Assembly (NCBI GenBank): GCA_050954785.1
Contig: JBPBQO010000191.1
Location: 1 to 64,000, forward strand
DNA from: Lichenicola sp050954785
GTDB lineage: Bacteria; Pseudomonadota; Alphaproteobacteria; Acetobacterales; Acetobacteraceae
Reading direction: 5' to 3'
DNA: 64,000 nucleotides
Every line of letters starts with the position of its first letter. The stretch's first letter is position 1. Below, in pieces: positions 1 through 8,510 of the stretch. Below the pieces are notes generated by a model. That model saw only the letters and a list, made by a program, of their open reading frames with translations, did not search any database and was not told the origin of the DNA. A program made the position numbers and the translations under genes.

Positions 1-72
1 CCGACCTATGCCAGCCATCGCTCGTCCCTGGCCAAGAAGATCGGCCTGGGCCGGAAGCCGCGCAGCCAGTAG
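1..72 (+). CDS. MucR/Ros-family transcriptional regulator, C-terminal end only
   Basis: The window opens inside a gene; the last 23 codons are readable before a TAG stop. The peptide ends in LAKKIGLGRKPRSQ. A tyrosine-rich turn followed by LAKKIGLGRK is the usual C-terminus of MucR/Ros zinc-finger regulators of alphaproteobacteria. The zinc finger itself lies outside the window, so function rests on the tail alone. MucR proteins are global repressors that bind AT-rich promoters. The next gene starts about 120 bases on, so cotranscription is not clear. Confidence 0.65.
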   Translation, partial: PTYASHRSSLAKKIGLGRKPRSQ

Positions 73-195
73 CCATCGTGCGGCGCGCCCGCGTGTCCGC
101 CGATGCTCGAACCGACATCCATATCGTGGCGCCGCTGCAACAGTCGCCGACAGTCGATTGGACAATCCCCATATTGATCGGCTACGCCGCCCTGC

Positions 196-720
196 ATGGC
201 CACCGTTGGTGAAGCGATGGAATCGCGCATAGAGCGCTTGTGCATCGACCGTGGGCTCAAGATGACCGGGCAGCGGCGGGTCATTGCCCGCGTTTTGTCC
301 GATGCCGAGGATCATCCTGACGTCGAGGAGTTGTATCGGCGCGCCACCGTGCTCGACAGCCGGATCTCGGTCGCGACCGTTTATCGAACTGTCAGGCTGC
401 TCGAGGAAAAAGGCATCCTGGAACGGCGCGACTTCGGCGGCGGCCGCGCCCGCTACGAGGCGACCGAGCATGGCCATCATTATCATCTCATCGACATCGA
501 CAGCGGCAAGGTCATCGAATTCGAGGACGCGGAACATGAGCATCTGATGCGCCAGATCGCTGTCCGGCTCGGTTTCGACTTGGTTTCGCACCGGATGGAG
601 CTGTTCGGCCGGCGACGTCCGGACGCTGTGGGTGTTCCCCGCACGGTGCCGGCATCGTCGACCGCATCATCCGGGTCACCAGCCGCGAAACCAATCGACG
701 ACGGAGGCAAGGACCGGTGA
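196..720 (+). CDS. fur: Fur-family metal-responsive transcriptional regulator
   Basis: The protein has 174 residues from the first ATG; an ATG at 217 (MESRIERLC) is an equally good start. It has the Fur winged helix (residues about 15-85: LKMTGQRRVIARVL, then SVATVYRTVRLLEEKG) followed by the HGHHYHLID metal-binding segment that opens the dimerisation domain. The cytoplasmic repressor role (iron, or manganese as for Mur in rhizobia) follows from the family. There is no C-terminal CxxC pair, and the last 35 residues are a Ser/Pro/Ala-rich tail beyond usual Fur length. The stop overlaps the next GTG start (GTGA), so it is translationally coupled to the acyltransferase. Whether it senses Fe or Mn cannot be decided from sequence. 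Confidence 0.9.
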   Translation: MATVGEAMESRIERLCIDRGLKMTGQRRVIARVLSDAEDHPDVEELYRRATVLDSRISVATVYRTVRLLEEKGILERRDFGGGRARYEATEHGHHYHLIDIDSGKVIEFEDAEHEHLMRQIAVRLGFDLVSHRMELFGRRRPDAVGVPRTVPASSTASSGSPAAKPIDDGGKDR

Positions 721-1565
721 CGATCAACAAGCCGATTCTTGCGCCGGAGCTTGCTCCCGCCATTCCAATGACCGGCATCGGCGAGTTGCGGGCCGGGCAG
801 CTCGGCGTCCGCATTGCCGTCACCGATGCCGAGCGGGATGCGGCCCAGGCGCTGCGCTACCGCATTTTCTACAACGAGATGGGTGCACAGCCTGACGAGC
901 ATGCTCGTCGCATGCAACGCGACATCGATGTATTCGACGATGTCGCCGACCATCTGCTGGTGGTGGACCACGCCATCAGTTCCGGCCCGAAGGGCATCAT
1001 CGGCACCTACCGGCTGGTACAGAACGAGGCGGCGGACCAGATCGGCCGCTTCTATACCTCGGCCGAATACGACATCAGTACCATCACCGGTTTTCCCGGA
1101 CGGCTGCTCGAGCTGGGTCGCTCCTGTATCGACCGCGAGTATCGCGGGCGGGCTGCCATGCAACTGCTGTGGCGTGGCATCGCCGCCTATGTGTTCCTGC
1201 ACCGGATCGACGTGATGTTCGGCTGTGCCAGCCTGCCCGGTACCGACCCGGAGAAGCTGGAGGCCGAGCTCACCTACCTGTATCACAACCACCTGGCGCC
1301 GCCGGCCCTGCGGCTCAGGGCGATTCCATCACGCTACATCGAGATGCACCGGATCGACCCGACCAGCTTTGATCACCGGCGCATGCAACAGACCTTGCCG
1401 CCGCTGATCAAGGGATACCTCCGGCTTGGCGGCTTCATCGGCGATGGGGCGGTGATCGACCACCAGTTCAACACTACCGACGTCGCGGTCGTGGTGAAGA
1501 CGGATCTGATCACCGACAAATACTACCGGCACTACGAGCGCCAGCTCCGGGAAGCCATCTACTGA
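717..1565 (+). CDS. olsB: GNAT-fold L-ornithine N-acyltransferase (OlsB type)
   Basis: The protein has 282 residues starting at a GTG that overlaps the fur stop, with GGAGG about ten bases upstream. It contains the acyl-homoserine-lactone-synthase/GNAT-like fold of OlsB: ALRYRIFYNEMG near the N-terminus, then LLELGRSCIDREYRG and FGCASLPGTDPE. OlsB transfers a 3-hydroxyacyl group from acyl-ACP to ornithine, the first step of ornithine lipid synthesis at the inner membrane. No OlsA-type second acyltransferase is in the window. The overlap with fur suggests metal-linked control of membrane lipid composition. Length is normal for the family. Confidence 0.85.
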   Translation: MTINKPILAPELAPAIPMTGIGELRAGQLGVRIAVTDAERDAAQALRYRIFYNEMGAQPDEHARRMQRDIDVFDDVADHLLVVDHAISSGPKGIIGTYRLVQNEAADQIGRFYTSAEYDISTITGFPGRLLELGRSCIDREYRGRAAMQLLWRGIAAYVFLHRIDVMFGCASLPGTDPEKLEAELTYLYHNHLAPPALRLRAIPSRYIEMHRIDPTSFDHRRMQQTLPPLIKGYLRLGGFIGDGAVIDHQFNTTDVAVVVKTDLITDKYYRHYERQLREAIY

Positions 1566-1583
1566 GCAATACCGTTCGGGACT

Positions 1584-1620
1584 GCGCCGTGCCGGCGATC
1601 CGACACGGCGCGCTGTTTTT
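1584..1620 (+). terminator. Rho-independent terminator after olsB
   Basis: A perfect 8-bp stem GCGCCGTG (1584-1591) / CACGGCGC (1604-1611) with a 12-base loop is followed after four bases by TTTTT. It sits 19 bases past the olsB stop and separates the fur-olsB unit from lnt. Confidence 0.85.
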
Positions 1621-1701
1621 AGGCGGTCGCTCCTGAAGTGCAAATCTCTGTACTCGGCACACACATTCTCGAACGGTCTCTGCCGTTCCACCGGGGTTTT
1701 G

Positions 1702-3237
1702 ATGCGGCGTTTCAGGAACGATGGGCTGGCGGTTCTGCTCGGAGCGGTCTCCGCGTTGGCGTTGCCGCCGTTGCATCTGGTGTTCGTGCTGTTGCTGACG
1801 GTGCCGATGCTGTTGCGGCTGGTGGGACAGGCGCGCACCTGGAAGGTGGCGCTTCGCTACGGCTTCGTGTTCGGAATGGGGCTGCATACCGCCGGGCTCT
1901 ACTGGCTGACCAACGCCGTGCTGGTCCGGGCGGACGAGTTCTGGTGGCTGGTGCCGCTTGCGGCACCCCTGGGTGCATTCCTGCTGGCGTGTTTCACTGC
2001 CTTGCCATGCGCCTTCGCGCGCCTGGTGCCCGCGGGCTGGCGGCGGGTGATGCTGTTCGCCGCGGTCTGGACACTGTCCGATCTCGGGCGGCAGTTCGTC
2101 CTGTCCGGCTTTCCATGGAATCTGTGGGGCAGCATCTGGGAGTTTCCCGGCCTCGCCGGCGATGTGATGATCCAGCCGGCCGCCTGGGTATCGATCCACG
2201 GGCTGACCCTGCTGACGCTGTTGCTGGCTGCGACTCCGGTGCTTGGGCGCAGAGGCATGCTGGCGGGCGCCGCAATGCTCTTGGTCTGGATCGCCGCCGG
2301 ATCGGCGCGGCTCGTCTGGCCGCCGGCAGTCGGTGCGCCGGGACCGTGGGTCGTGCTGGTACAGGGCAATGTCCCGGAAACCGACAAGCAGAACCAGGAT
2401 GCGGCACTCGGCATCTACCGTCGCTATCTCGCTCTGACCCAGTCTGGAGTCGCCGATGCGGCGGCGCGCCAAAAACAGGCGGAGGCCAGGGGCGCGGCCG
2501 CACGCCCGATCGTGTTCGCATGGCCTGAAAGCGCCTTCCCCGGTCTGCTCGACCGGGACCGGATGGCGCGTGAAGTGCTGATGCAGGCCGTGCCGGACGC
2601 CACTGTCGGCCTGGTCGGCAGCGTTCGCTACGGCAACGATCAGCGGCCGCGCAACAGCATGATCGCGGTGATGCCGGATGCGCGGGTGGGGGCGATTTTC
2701 GACAAGGCGCATCTGGTGCCGTTCGGCGAATACCAGCCGCCGTTCCTGCCGGTGCAGATCGTGCCGGGCGGTGGTTTCGCCGCAGGTCCAGGCATGCGGC
2801 CGCTGCATCTGCCGGGACTGGCGCCGATCGGACCATTGATCTGCTACGAGGTTATCTTCCCCGGGCAGGTGACGCAGCGAAGCGACCGCCCGGCCTGGCT
2901 GCTCAACATCACCAACGATGCCTGGTACGGCAACACGGCCGGCCCGCGCCAGCATCTCGCGGCGGCCAGGATGCGCGCCGTCGAGGAAGGGCTGCCGTTG
3001 GCGCGTGCCGCCAATACCGGAATCTCCGGGGCATTCGATGGGCAAGGCCGGCCATTGGCCCGGCTGGGCTGGGGTATCGCCGGTTCCCTCGTGGTTGCCT
3101 TGCCGGGACCATTGCCCCCGACCCCGTTTAGCCGGGGCGGATTGCCGATCCCACTGCTGCTCTGCCTCCTGTGCGTGTTCGCTGCACTGGCGCCAGGTGT
3201 GGGACGGCTGCATCGCACAATCACAATCTCAAAATAA
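1702..3237 (+). CDS. lnt: Apolipoprotein N-acyltransferase
   Basis: The protein has 511 residues from the ATG; a TTG one codon upstream is possible but less likely. The first 200 residues are hydrophobic helices, the nitrilase-like CN-hydrolase domain spans about 220-470, and a last transmembrane helix lies near 485. The catalytic triad is visible as E276 (WPES), K335 (DKAHLVPFGEY) and C381 (ICYE). It adds the third acyl chain to the N-terminal cysteine of lipoproteins in the inner membrane. In many alphaproteobacteria lnt lies behind miaB-phoH-ybeY-corC and before an XRE regulator and metK; here only the regulator remains beside it. Confidence 0.95.
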   Translation: MRRFRNDGLAVLLGAVSALALPPLHLVFVLLLTVPMLLRLVGQARTWKVALRYGFVFGMGLHTAGLYWLTNAVLVRADEFWWLVPLAAPLGAFLLACFTALPCAFARLVPAGWRRVMLFAAVWTLSDLGRQFVLSGFPWNLWGSIWEFPGLAGDVMIQPAAWVSIHGLTLLTLLLAATPVLGRRGMLAGAAMLLVWIAAGSARLVWPPAVGAPGPWVVLVQGNVPETDKQNQDAALGIYRRYLALTQSGVADAAARQKQAEARGAAARPIVFAWPESAFPGLLDRDRMAREVLMQAVPDATVGLVGSVRYGNDQRPRNSMIAVMPDARVGAIFDKAHLVPFGEYQPPFLPVQIVPGGGFAAGPGMRPLHLPGLAPIGPLICYEVIFPGQVTQRSDRPAWLLNITNDAWYGNTAGPRQHLAAARMRAVEEGLPLARAANTGISGAFDGQGRPLARLGWGIAGSLVVALPGPLPPTPFSRGGLPIPLLLCLLCVFAALAPGVGRLHRTITISK

Positions 3238-3375
3238 AGTTGCCAAGGCGCGAAATGAGATTTGTATCACATCCTAAGATTGTTATGCTGGACTCGTAAC
3301 ATCCGCCCACGCGGCATGCCGAGTAATCCTGCTGATGTCGTTTTCTTGCCGAGAGCACGAGCAAGCGAGGCTTCA

Positions 3376-3404
3376 TTGACAATTTGAGGTTGTAATATTA
3401 TGAT
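3376..3404 (+). promoter_or_regulatory. Candidate sigma-70 promoter at the XRE regulator start
   Basis: TTGACA (3376-3381) is followed by a 17-base spacer and TATGAT (3399-3404), a near-consensus promoter. It overlaps the first ATG of the regulator. Transcription from it would begin near 3411, downstream of that ATG, so the ATG at 3433 would become the functional, near-leaderless start. A second, weaker pair lies upstream (TTGTAT 3262-3267, TATGCT 3284-3289, spacer 16) and would include the first ATG. Confidence 0.45.
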
Positions 3405-3951
3405 GGATACATCAAATGGGCGAACAGTCTCAATGGTGAAAACCTCCTCCGCCAAAAAGCCGGAGAGTGCAGGTCAGTCGAAATCGCCGAACGACGCTAT
3501 ATCGGGCGAGCGAGAATCACGCCCGAGCCCGATCGACGTTCATGTCGGCGGACGGATCCGGTTGCGTCGGACACTGCTTCAGATGTCGCAGGAACGGCTC
3601 GGAGATGCGTTGGGCCTGACCTTCCAGCAGGTGCAGAAATACGAGCGTGGCGCCAATCGGGTCGGCGCGTCCAGGTTGTTCGACCTGTCTCGCGTACTCG
3701 ATGTTCCTGTCAGCTTCTTTTTCGACGATCTGCCGGCGGCTTATGGCAATGGCGGCGGTGCACGCAGCTCGTCGGTACAAGCAGGGGGCTTTGCCGAGGC
3801 CCAGGACGGCTTTGGTGCGCCGGACGACCTGTTCAGCCGCAAGGAAACCGTCGATCTGGTCCGTGCCTATTATCGGATCATCGAGCAGCCCGTGCGCAAG
3901 CGCGTGCTGGACTTGATCAAGTCGATGGGACCCGAGCGCGTGACCGAATAG
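3400..3951 (+). CDS. XRE-family helix-turn-helix regulator
   Basis: The protein has 183 residues from the ATG at 3400; starts at 3403 and 3433 are also possible, and the promoter position favours 3433. The helix-turn-helix occupies residues about 46-110 (IRLRRTLLQMSQERLGDALG, then FQQVQKYERGANRVGASRLF). A long alphaproteobacterial-type C-terminus ends in RKRVLDLIKSMG. This subfamily is the regulator commonly found between lnt and metK in alphaproteobacteria. DNA target unknown. The N-terminal 40 residues are a low-complexity Ser/Lys/Pro stretch, again compatible with a later start. It converges on the phosphatase gene with a gap of 13 bases. Confidence 0.85.
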   Translation: MMDTSNGRTVSMVKTSSAKKPESAGQSKSPNDAISGERESRPSPIDVHVGGRIRLRRTLLQMSQERLGDALGLTFQQVQKYERGANRVGASRLFDLSRVLDVPVSFFFDDLPAAYGNGGGARSSSVQAGGFAEAQDGFGAPDDLFSRKETVDLVRAYYRIIEQPVRKRVLDLIKSMGPERVTE

Positions 3952-3964
3952 GGCACGCGCGGTT

Positions 3965-4627
3965 CTACTCGCGCCGGAGTACTGTGTCGGTCAGAAAACT
4001 CGACAGACGGCCGGCAACGAAGTCCCGCTTGAGCCCCGCCTCGTCATATTCGTTCCGCACCCAGTCCAGGAAAGGCAGGCGTCCCTCGGCCTCGGTGCGA
4101 TACCGCCAGAAAAACGCATCCAATATGCCGGTGCGCGAGCGATTGAAGTGGCCATAGCGCCACGACAATTGTTTCAGCGCCTCGGTCGTGGTGCCGCCCT
4201 CGAACATCACGACCAGCGCCGATGCCAGTCCGGCACGATCGGCGCCCGATTTGCAATGCATCAGGATTGGGAAGGCAAGCTCGCGATACAGGCCAGCGAA
4301 CCGCAGGATGCGGTCGCGATGCGGCGCGCCCCGGCTCTCGAACGCCATGTCCACATGTGCCAATCCAAGACGCGGCGCTGCCTCGCGTGACAACGCGTCG
4401 GAACCGCATTGACGGTGGCCGCGCAAATTCACCAGCGTATGCAAACGATGTTGCCTGGCGAACCGGGCAAGATGGAACGGCATCGGATGGTTGGCGCGAT
4501 AGACGCGACCGGGCACCACTTCGGCGAAGTTCGTCCAGACGGCGCGGAAGATCGCGTGGTCGACGAACAGACTATCCCGCCAGGCGGCCCATCGGGCCGA
4601 CCTGGTGGTCAAGGGGCGAGCGAACAT
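3965..4627 (-). CDS. Dual-specificity / tyrosine-type protein phosphatase
   Basis: The protein has 220 residues. The signature loop HCKSGADRAG (Cx5R) lies near residue 125, after ILRFAGLYRELAFPIL; a general-acid aspartate region (MAFESRG) comes before it. The family hydrolyses phosphate from tyrosine/serine residues or phospholipid head groups; the substrate is not deducible. It starts 26 bases after the sdhB stop on the same strand, so it may be read through from the sdh operon. No signal peptide is seen, so it is probably cytoplasmic. Confidence 0.8.
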   Translation of the reverse strand: MFARPLTTRSARWAAWRDSLFVDHAIFRAVWTNFAEVVPGRVYRANHPMPFHLARFARQHRLHTLVNLRGHRQCGSDALSREAAPRLGLAHVDMAFESRGAPHRDRILRFAGLYRELAFPILMHCKSGADRAGLASALVVMFEGGTTTEALKQLSWRYGHFNRSRTGILDAFFWRYRTEAEGRLPFLDWVRNEYDEAGLKRDFVAGRLSSFLTDTVLRRE

Positions 4628-4653
4628 GATGCGTCAGGCAGACCTTGTTCGGG

Positions 4654-5436
4654 TCAGCCCTTACGCTCGAGCTGGAGCTGCTTGATCTTGCCGATCGCCT
4701 CGGCCGGATTGAGACCCTTCGGGCAGGTCTGCGTGCAGTTCATGATGGTGCGGCAGCCGTATAGCTTCAGCGGATCTTCCAGCGCATCGAGGCGTGCGCC
4801 GGTATATTCGTCGCGGCTGTCGGCGATCCAGCGGTAGGCTGCCAGCAACGTTGCCGGGCCGAGATACTTGTCGCCGTTCCACCAGTAGCTCGGGCAAGCC
4901 GTCGTGCAGCAGAAGCACAAAATGCACTCCCACATGCCGTCGAGCTTGGACCGTTCCTCGCGGCTCTGCTTGCGCTCGGCATCGGGTGGCGCATTGGTGT
5001 CGGTTTTGAGCCAGGGCTCGATCGACCGGAGCTGCGCGTAGGCGGCGGTCAGATCCGGGATCAGATCCTTGACCACCGGCATGTGCGGCAACGGATAGAT
5101 CGCCACTGCCTGCTTCACGTCCTCGATCGGCTTCAGGCAGGCAAGCGTGTTGCTGCCGTCGATGTTCATGGAACACGAACCGCAGATGCCCTCGCGGCAC
5201 GAGCGGCGGAAGGTCAACGTCTGGTCGACCTCGTTCTTGATGTAGATCAGCGCGTCCAGAACCATCGGACCGACCCGCTCGAGGTCGATCTCATAGGTGT
5301 CCAGCACTGGATTCTGCCCATCGTCCGGGTTCCAGCGGTAGATCTTGAACTCCTTGACCTTCCTGGCACCGGGAGCGGCCTTGAAGATGCGGCCCTTGCC
5401 GATCTTGCTGTTCTTGGGAAGCGAGAACTGCACCAT
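4654..5436 (-). CDS. sdhB: Succinate dehydrogenase iron-sulfur subunit
   Basis: The protein has 260 residues. The N-terminal 2Fe-2S ferredoxin domain has CREGICGSC. The C-terminal domain carries the 4Fe-4S and 3Fe-4S ligands in CILCFCCTTACPSYWW and CTQTCPKGLNP. It passes electrons from the FAD of SdhA to ubiquinone in complex II. It is the last sdh gene of the operon, separated from sdhA by a 154-base spacer filled with palindromes. Confidence 0.97.
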   Translation of the reverse strand: MVQFSLPKNSKIGKGRIFKAAPGARKVKEFKIYRWNPDDGQNPVLDTYEIDLERVGPMVLDALIYIKNEVDQTLTFRRSCREGICGSCSMNIDGSNTLACLKPIEDVKQAVAIYPLPHMPVVKDLIPDLTAAYAQLRSIEPWLKTDTNAPPDAERKQSREERSKLDGMWECILCFCCTTACPSYWWNGDKYLGPATLLAAYRWIADSRDEYTGARLDALEDPLKLYGCRTIMNCTQTCPKGLNPAEAIGKIKQLQLERKG

Positions 5437-5459
5437 GATGTGGTTCCTTCATCGGAAGG

Positions 5460-5586
5460 CCAGGGCGCTGCCCTGGACCCGCCAAGGGCCTAGGCCCTTC
5501 GATCCCGATTTGAGGTGTCCAGAGGACGACTGTCCTTTGGCGGGTCAGGGCGGAGCCCTGTCTTGATAATCAGGGCAATGCCCCGG
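5460..5586. repeat. Palindromic intergenic repeat cluster between sdhA and sdhB
   Basis: There are three self-complementary units in the spacer: CCAGGGCGCTGCCCTGG (5460-5476), AAGGGCCTAGGCCCTT (5484-5499) and CAGGGCGGAGCCCTG (5546-5560), plus a weaker one at 5571-5586. The first two, in the same order and with the same linker sense, recur inverted at 29225-29267. This marks them as a dispersed element. They would form RNA hairpins between two operon genes. Confidence 0.75.
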
Positions 5587-5590
5587 TGAG

Positions 5591-7402
5591 TTAATAGACG
5601 CGTTTCTTGGGCGGAAACACCGACACTTCGTTGGTCATGGTCTGCATCCGTACCGGACGGTAGGAGAGCGAAACCTCGCCGTTATCGCCGAGATACGAGA
5701 CCGAGTGCTTCATCCATTCGGCATCGTCACGATCCGGATAATCGTCATGCGCCTGCGCGCCGCGGCTTTCCTTGCGCGCTTCGGCACTGGCCATGGTGAC
5801 GGTGCCGTTGGCGATCAGGTTTTCATACTCCAGCGCTTCCATCAGGTCGCTGTTCCAGATCAGCGAGCGATCGGACACGTTGATGTCGCGCAATCCGCCC
5901 CAGAGCTGGTCGATTTTCCCCACGCCCTCGGTCAGGCTGGTCGAGCTGCGGAATACGGCGGCATGTGCCTGCATGGTCCGTTGCAGACCCTCGCGCATGG
6001 TAGCGACGCGGGTGCCGCCCTGTGCGTGACGCAGCCGGTCGAGCCGGTCGAGCGACTTCTCGCCGGCACGATCCGGCATCGGTGCGATCTTGTCGCCCGG
6101 CTTGATGATTTCCGAAGCACGGTTCGCGGCAGCGCGTCCGAACACCACCAGGTCGAGCAGCGAGTTGGTGCCGAGCCGGTTGGCGCCGTGCACCGACACG
6201 CAGGCTGCTTCGCCCACGGCCATCAGGCCGGGTACGACAGCGTCCAGGTTGGCCGGTGTCGGGCGAAGCACCTCGCCATGATAGTTCGTGGGGATGCCGC
6301 CCATGTTGTAGTGAACGGTGGGCAGCACCGGGACCGGGTCCTTGGTGACGTCGATGCCGGCGAACACCCGCGCGGTCTCGGAAATGCCGGGCAGGCGTTC
6401 ATGCAGCAGCTCGGCGCCGATATGCTCGAGATGCATCATGATGTGGTCCTTGTTGGGACCACATCCACGGCCTTCGTTGATCTCGATGGTCATCGAGCGC
6501 GACACCACGTCGCGGGACGCGAGGTCCTTCGCGGTGGGGGCATAGCGCTCCATGAAACGCTCACCCTCGGCATTGGTCAGGTAGCCGCCTTCGCCGCGAC
6601 AACCTTCGGTCAGCAGGCAGCCGGCCGGAAAAATGCCGGTCGGGTGGAACTGCACGAACTCCATGTCCTGGGTCGGCACGCCGGCGCGCATCGCCATGCC
6701 GCCGCCATCGCCGGTGCAGGTGTGGGCCGAAGTGCAGGACATGTAGGCGCGGCCGTAGCCGCCGGTGGCCAGCACCACCATGTTGGCGCGGAACCGGTGC
6801 ATGGTCCCGTCCTCGAGACACCACGCCATGACGCCGCGGCAGGTGCCTTCCTCGTCCATGATCAGGTCGAGCGCGAAATACTCGACGAAGAACTCGACGT
6901 TATGCTTCAGGCTCTGCTGATAGAGCGTGTGCAGGATAGCATGCCCGGTCCGGTCGGCGGCGGCGCAGGCGCGCGCCACCGGGGCCTTGCCGTAGTCCGA
7001 CATGTGGCCGCCGAACGGCCGCTGATAGATGCGGCCATCCTCGGTGCGCGAAAACGGCACGCCGTAATGTTCGAGCTCCTGGATCGCCGGCACCGCCTCG
7101 CGGCACATGTATTCGATGGCATCCTGGTCGCCGAGCCAGTCCGAACCCTTCACGGTATCGTACATATGCCAGCGCCAGTTATCCTCGGCCATGTTGCCGA
7201 GCGAGGCGCCGATGCCGCCCTGTGCCGCGACCGTATGGCTGCGGGTGGGAAACACCTTGGTGATGCAGGCGGTTTTCAGCCCCGCGGCGCCCATGCCGAG
7301 AGTGGAGCGCAGGCCGGAGCCGCCGGCTCCGACGACCACCACGTCATAGGCATGATCGACAATGGTATAGGCGCGGGAGGACGGCAGCGTGATCGCGTTC
7401 AT
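5591..7402 (-). CDS. sdhA: Succinate dehydrogenase flavoprotein subunit
   Basis: The protein has 603 residues, standard for SdhA. FAD-binding motif VVVGAGGSGLR is at about residues 24-34. The covalent-FAD histidine lies in RSHTVAAQGGI, and the catalytic region has MEFVQFHPTGIF and the HGANRLGTNSLLDLVVFG segment. It oxidises succinate to fumarate on the matrix-equivalent (cytoplasmic) face of complex II. It starts 82 bases after the sdhD stop in the same operon. Confidence 0.97.
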   Translation of the reverse strand: MNAITLPSSRAYTIVDHAYDVVVVGAGGSGLRSTLGMGAAGLKTACITKVFPTRSHTVAAQGGIGASLGNMAEDNWRWHMYDTVKGSDWLGDQDAIEYMCREAVPAIQELEHYGVPFSRTEDGRIYQRPFGGHMSDYGKAPVARACAAADRTGHAILHTLYQQSLKHNVEFFVEYFALDLIMDEEGTCRGVMAWCLEDGTMHRFRANMVVLATGGYGRAYMSCTSAHTCTGDGGGMAMRAGVPTQDMEFVQFHPTGIFPAGCLLTEGCRGEGGYLTNAEGERFMERYAPTAKDLASRDVVSRSMTIEINEGRGCGPNKDHIMMHLEHIGAELLHERLPGISETARVFAGIDVTKDPVPVLPTVHYNMGGIPTNYHGEVLRPTPANLDAVVPGLMAVGEAACVSVHGANRLGTNSLLDLVVFGRAAANRASEIIKPGDKIAPMPDRAGEKSLDRLDRLRHAQGGTRVATMREGLQRTMQAHAAVFRSSTSLTEGVGKIDQLWGGLRDINVSDRSLIWNSDLMEALEYENLIANGTVTMASAEARKESRGAQAHDDYPDRDDAEWMKHSVSYLGDNGEVSLSYRPVRMQTMTNEVSVFPPKKRVY

Positions 7403-7484
7403 CTATCACTCGTTCCAGTCGGCTATGTGTTCCAGCCGGCCTGGCGACATGTCGTCCAGGCTTCGATAGCTTGGATATTGTGTC

Positions 7485-7898
7485 TCAGGCTGCCGTTGCC
7501 CAGAAGGCCATCTTCAGGATTGCGACAATTGAGAACAAGGCGAGCAACAGTGCTGCTCCCTTGTTCAACAGCGAGATCGCCAGGTGCGAGCGCGTGTCGT
7601 TGACGTAATCGTCGATCACCACCTGCAGCCCGAGCTGCATGTGGTGGAAGGTCATGATCACCAGCGCCAGCAGCAGGACCGTATTCACCGGCCGGCCAGC
7701 CCAGTGGACCACCGCAAGCTGCGGAACACCGACCAGGGTCAGCACCGACACCACGAACCAGATGGTCAGCGGGATCAGGGCGATCGAGGTGAGCCGCTCG
7801 ACCCACCAATGCTCGACGCCCGACTTGGAGGCGCCGAGGCCGCGCACCTGTCCCAGTTGCGAGCGCATGGTTTCGACGTGGAAAAGCTTGTCCGCCAT
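7485..7898 (-). CDS. sdhD: Succinate dehydrogenase membrane anchor subunit
   Basis: The protein has 137 residues from MADKLFHVETMRS. A longer reading frame upstream would overlap sdhC by about 40 bases, and GGGGAG lies ten bases before this ATG, so the shorter start is chosen. Three hydrophobic helices are seen. The haem/quinone region is FHHMQLGLQVVIDDYV, the HxxxGxxxVxxDY pattern of SdhD. It sits four bases after the sdhC stop. Confidence 0.93.
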   Translation of the reverse strand: MADKLFHVETMRSQLGQVRGLGASKSGVEHWWVERLTSIALIPLTIWFVVSVLTLVGVPQLAVVHWAGRPVNTVLLLALVIMTFHHMQLGLQVVIDDYVNDTRSHLAISLLNKGAALLLALFSIVAILKMAFWATAA

Positions 7899-7902
7899 GT
7901 TC

Positions 7903-8373
7903 TCAGCTCCCCGATACGGTCGCGGGAACCGGTGCGCCATGGGTCCATAGGCTAAGACCTATCGCCCAGATCAGCAGGGTCAGGATAATGGTCGCTGCAA
8001 TGGCGATCAGCGCGGTTTTATGAAAGACCGGCTTGGCAAAGCCGTAGCCGGCATCCCAGGCGAGATGGCGCAGGCTGGCCATGAAATGAAATACCAGCGC
8101 CGCAGTCCAGCCGAACAGCACGATCATGCCGAACGGATTGCCAACGACACGCTGGACGGTATCGTAACCGGCCGGACCGCTTGCAGCGGCCACCAGCCAC
8201 CACACCAGAAGTAACGTCCCCAAAGAGCTTACGATGCCCGAGATCCGGTTCGCGCCCGACATCACCATCGACAACTGCAACCGATAGACCTGCAGGTGCG
8301 GAGACATCGGCCGGCGCACCAGAGTGCCGTCGCTTCGTTGCGCCACGAACAGCGCGTCACGGACATCTTTCAT
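7903..8373 (-). CDS. sdhC: Succinate dehydrogenase cytochrome b556 subunit
   Basis: The protein has 156 residues. It shows the SdhC signature MSPHLQVYR near residue 23 and the haem ligand region FHFMASLRHLAWDAG near residue 95, with three transmembrane helices. First gene of sdhCDAB. The N-terminus (22 residues before SPHLQVYR) is slightly longer than usual. Confidence 0.95.
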   Translation of the reverse strand: MKDVRDALFVAQRSDGTLVRRPMSPHLQVYRLQLSMVMSGANRISGIVSSLGTLLLVWWLVAAASGPAGYDTVQRVVGNPFGMIVLFGWTAALVFHFMASLRHLAWDAGYGFAKPVFHKTALIAIAATIILTLLIWAIGLSLWTHGAPVPATVSGS

Positions 8374-8436
8374 GGGAGTACGGGATACTTCCTTGATGTG
8401 GCTCTGGAATGTCCGGAACCCACGTTGACACGAATG

Positions 8437-8465
8437 GTCCTACGCCGAGCGCAACACATGGTCAA
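8437..8465 (-). promoter_or_regulatory. Candidate sigma-70 promoter for sdhCDAB
   Basis: On the minus strand TTGACC (8465-8460) and TAGGAC (8442-8437) are spaced by 17 bases, placing the start of transcription about 55 bases upstream of sdhC. The match is moderate. No other promoter-like pair in the 137-base gap is better. Confidence 0.35.
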
Positions 8466-8510
8466 CGCGGTCACTGTGCAGTGCAACATAGTGTCAAGGG
8501 ACAAGAATTG

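Noticed and set aside
5705..7603. 632-residue open frame on the strand opposite sdhA and sdhD
   Set aside because: It is fully antisense to two unmistakable genes. Its His/Gly/Ala/Arg-heavy composition is what the antisense of a GC-rich alphaproteobacterial gene gives, and no domain is visible.
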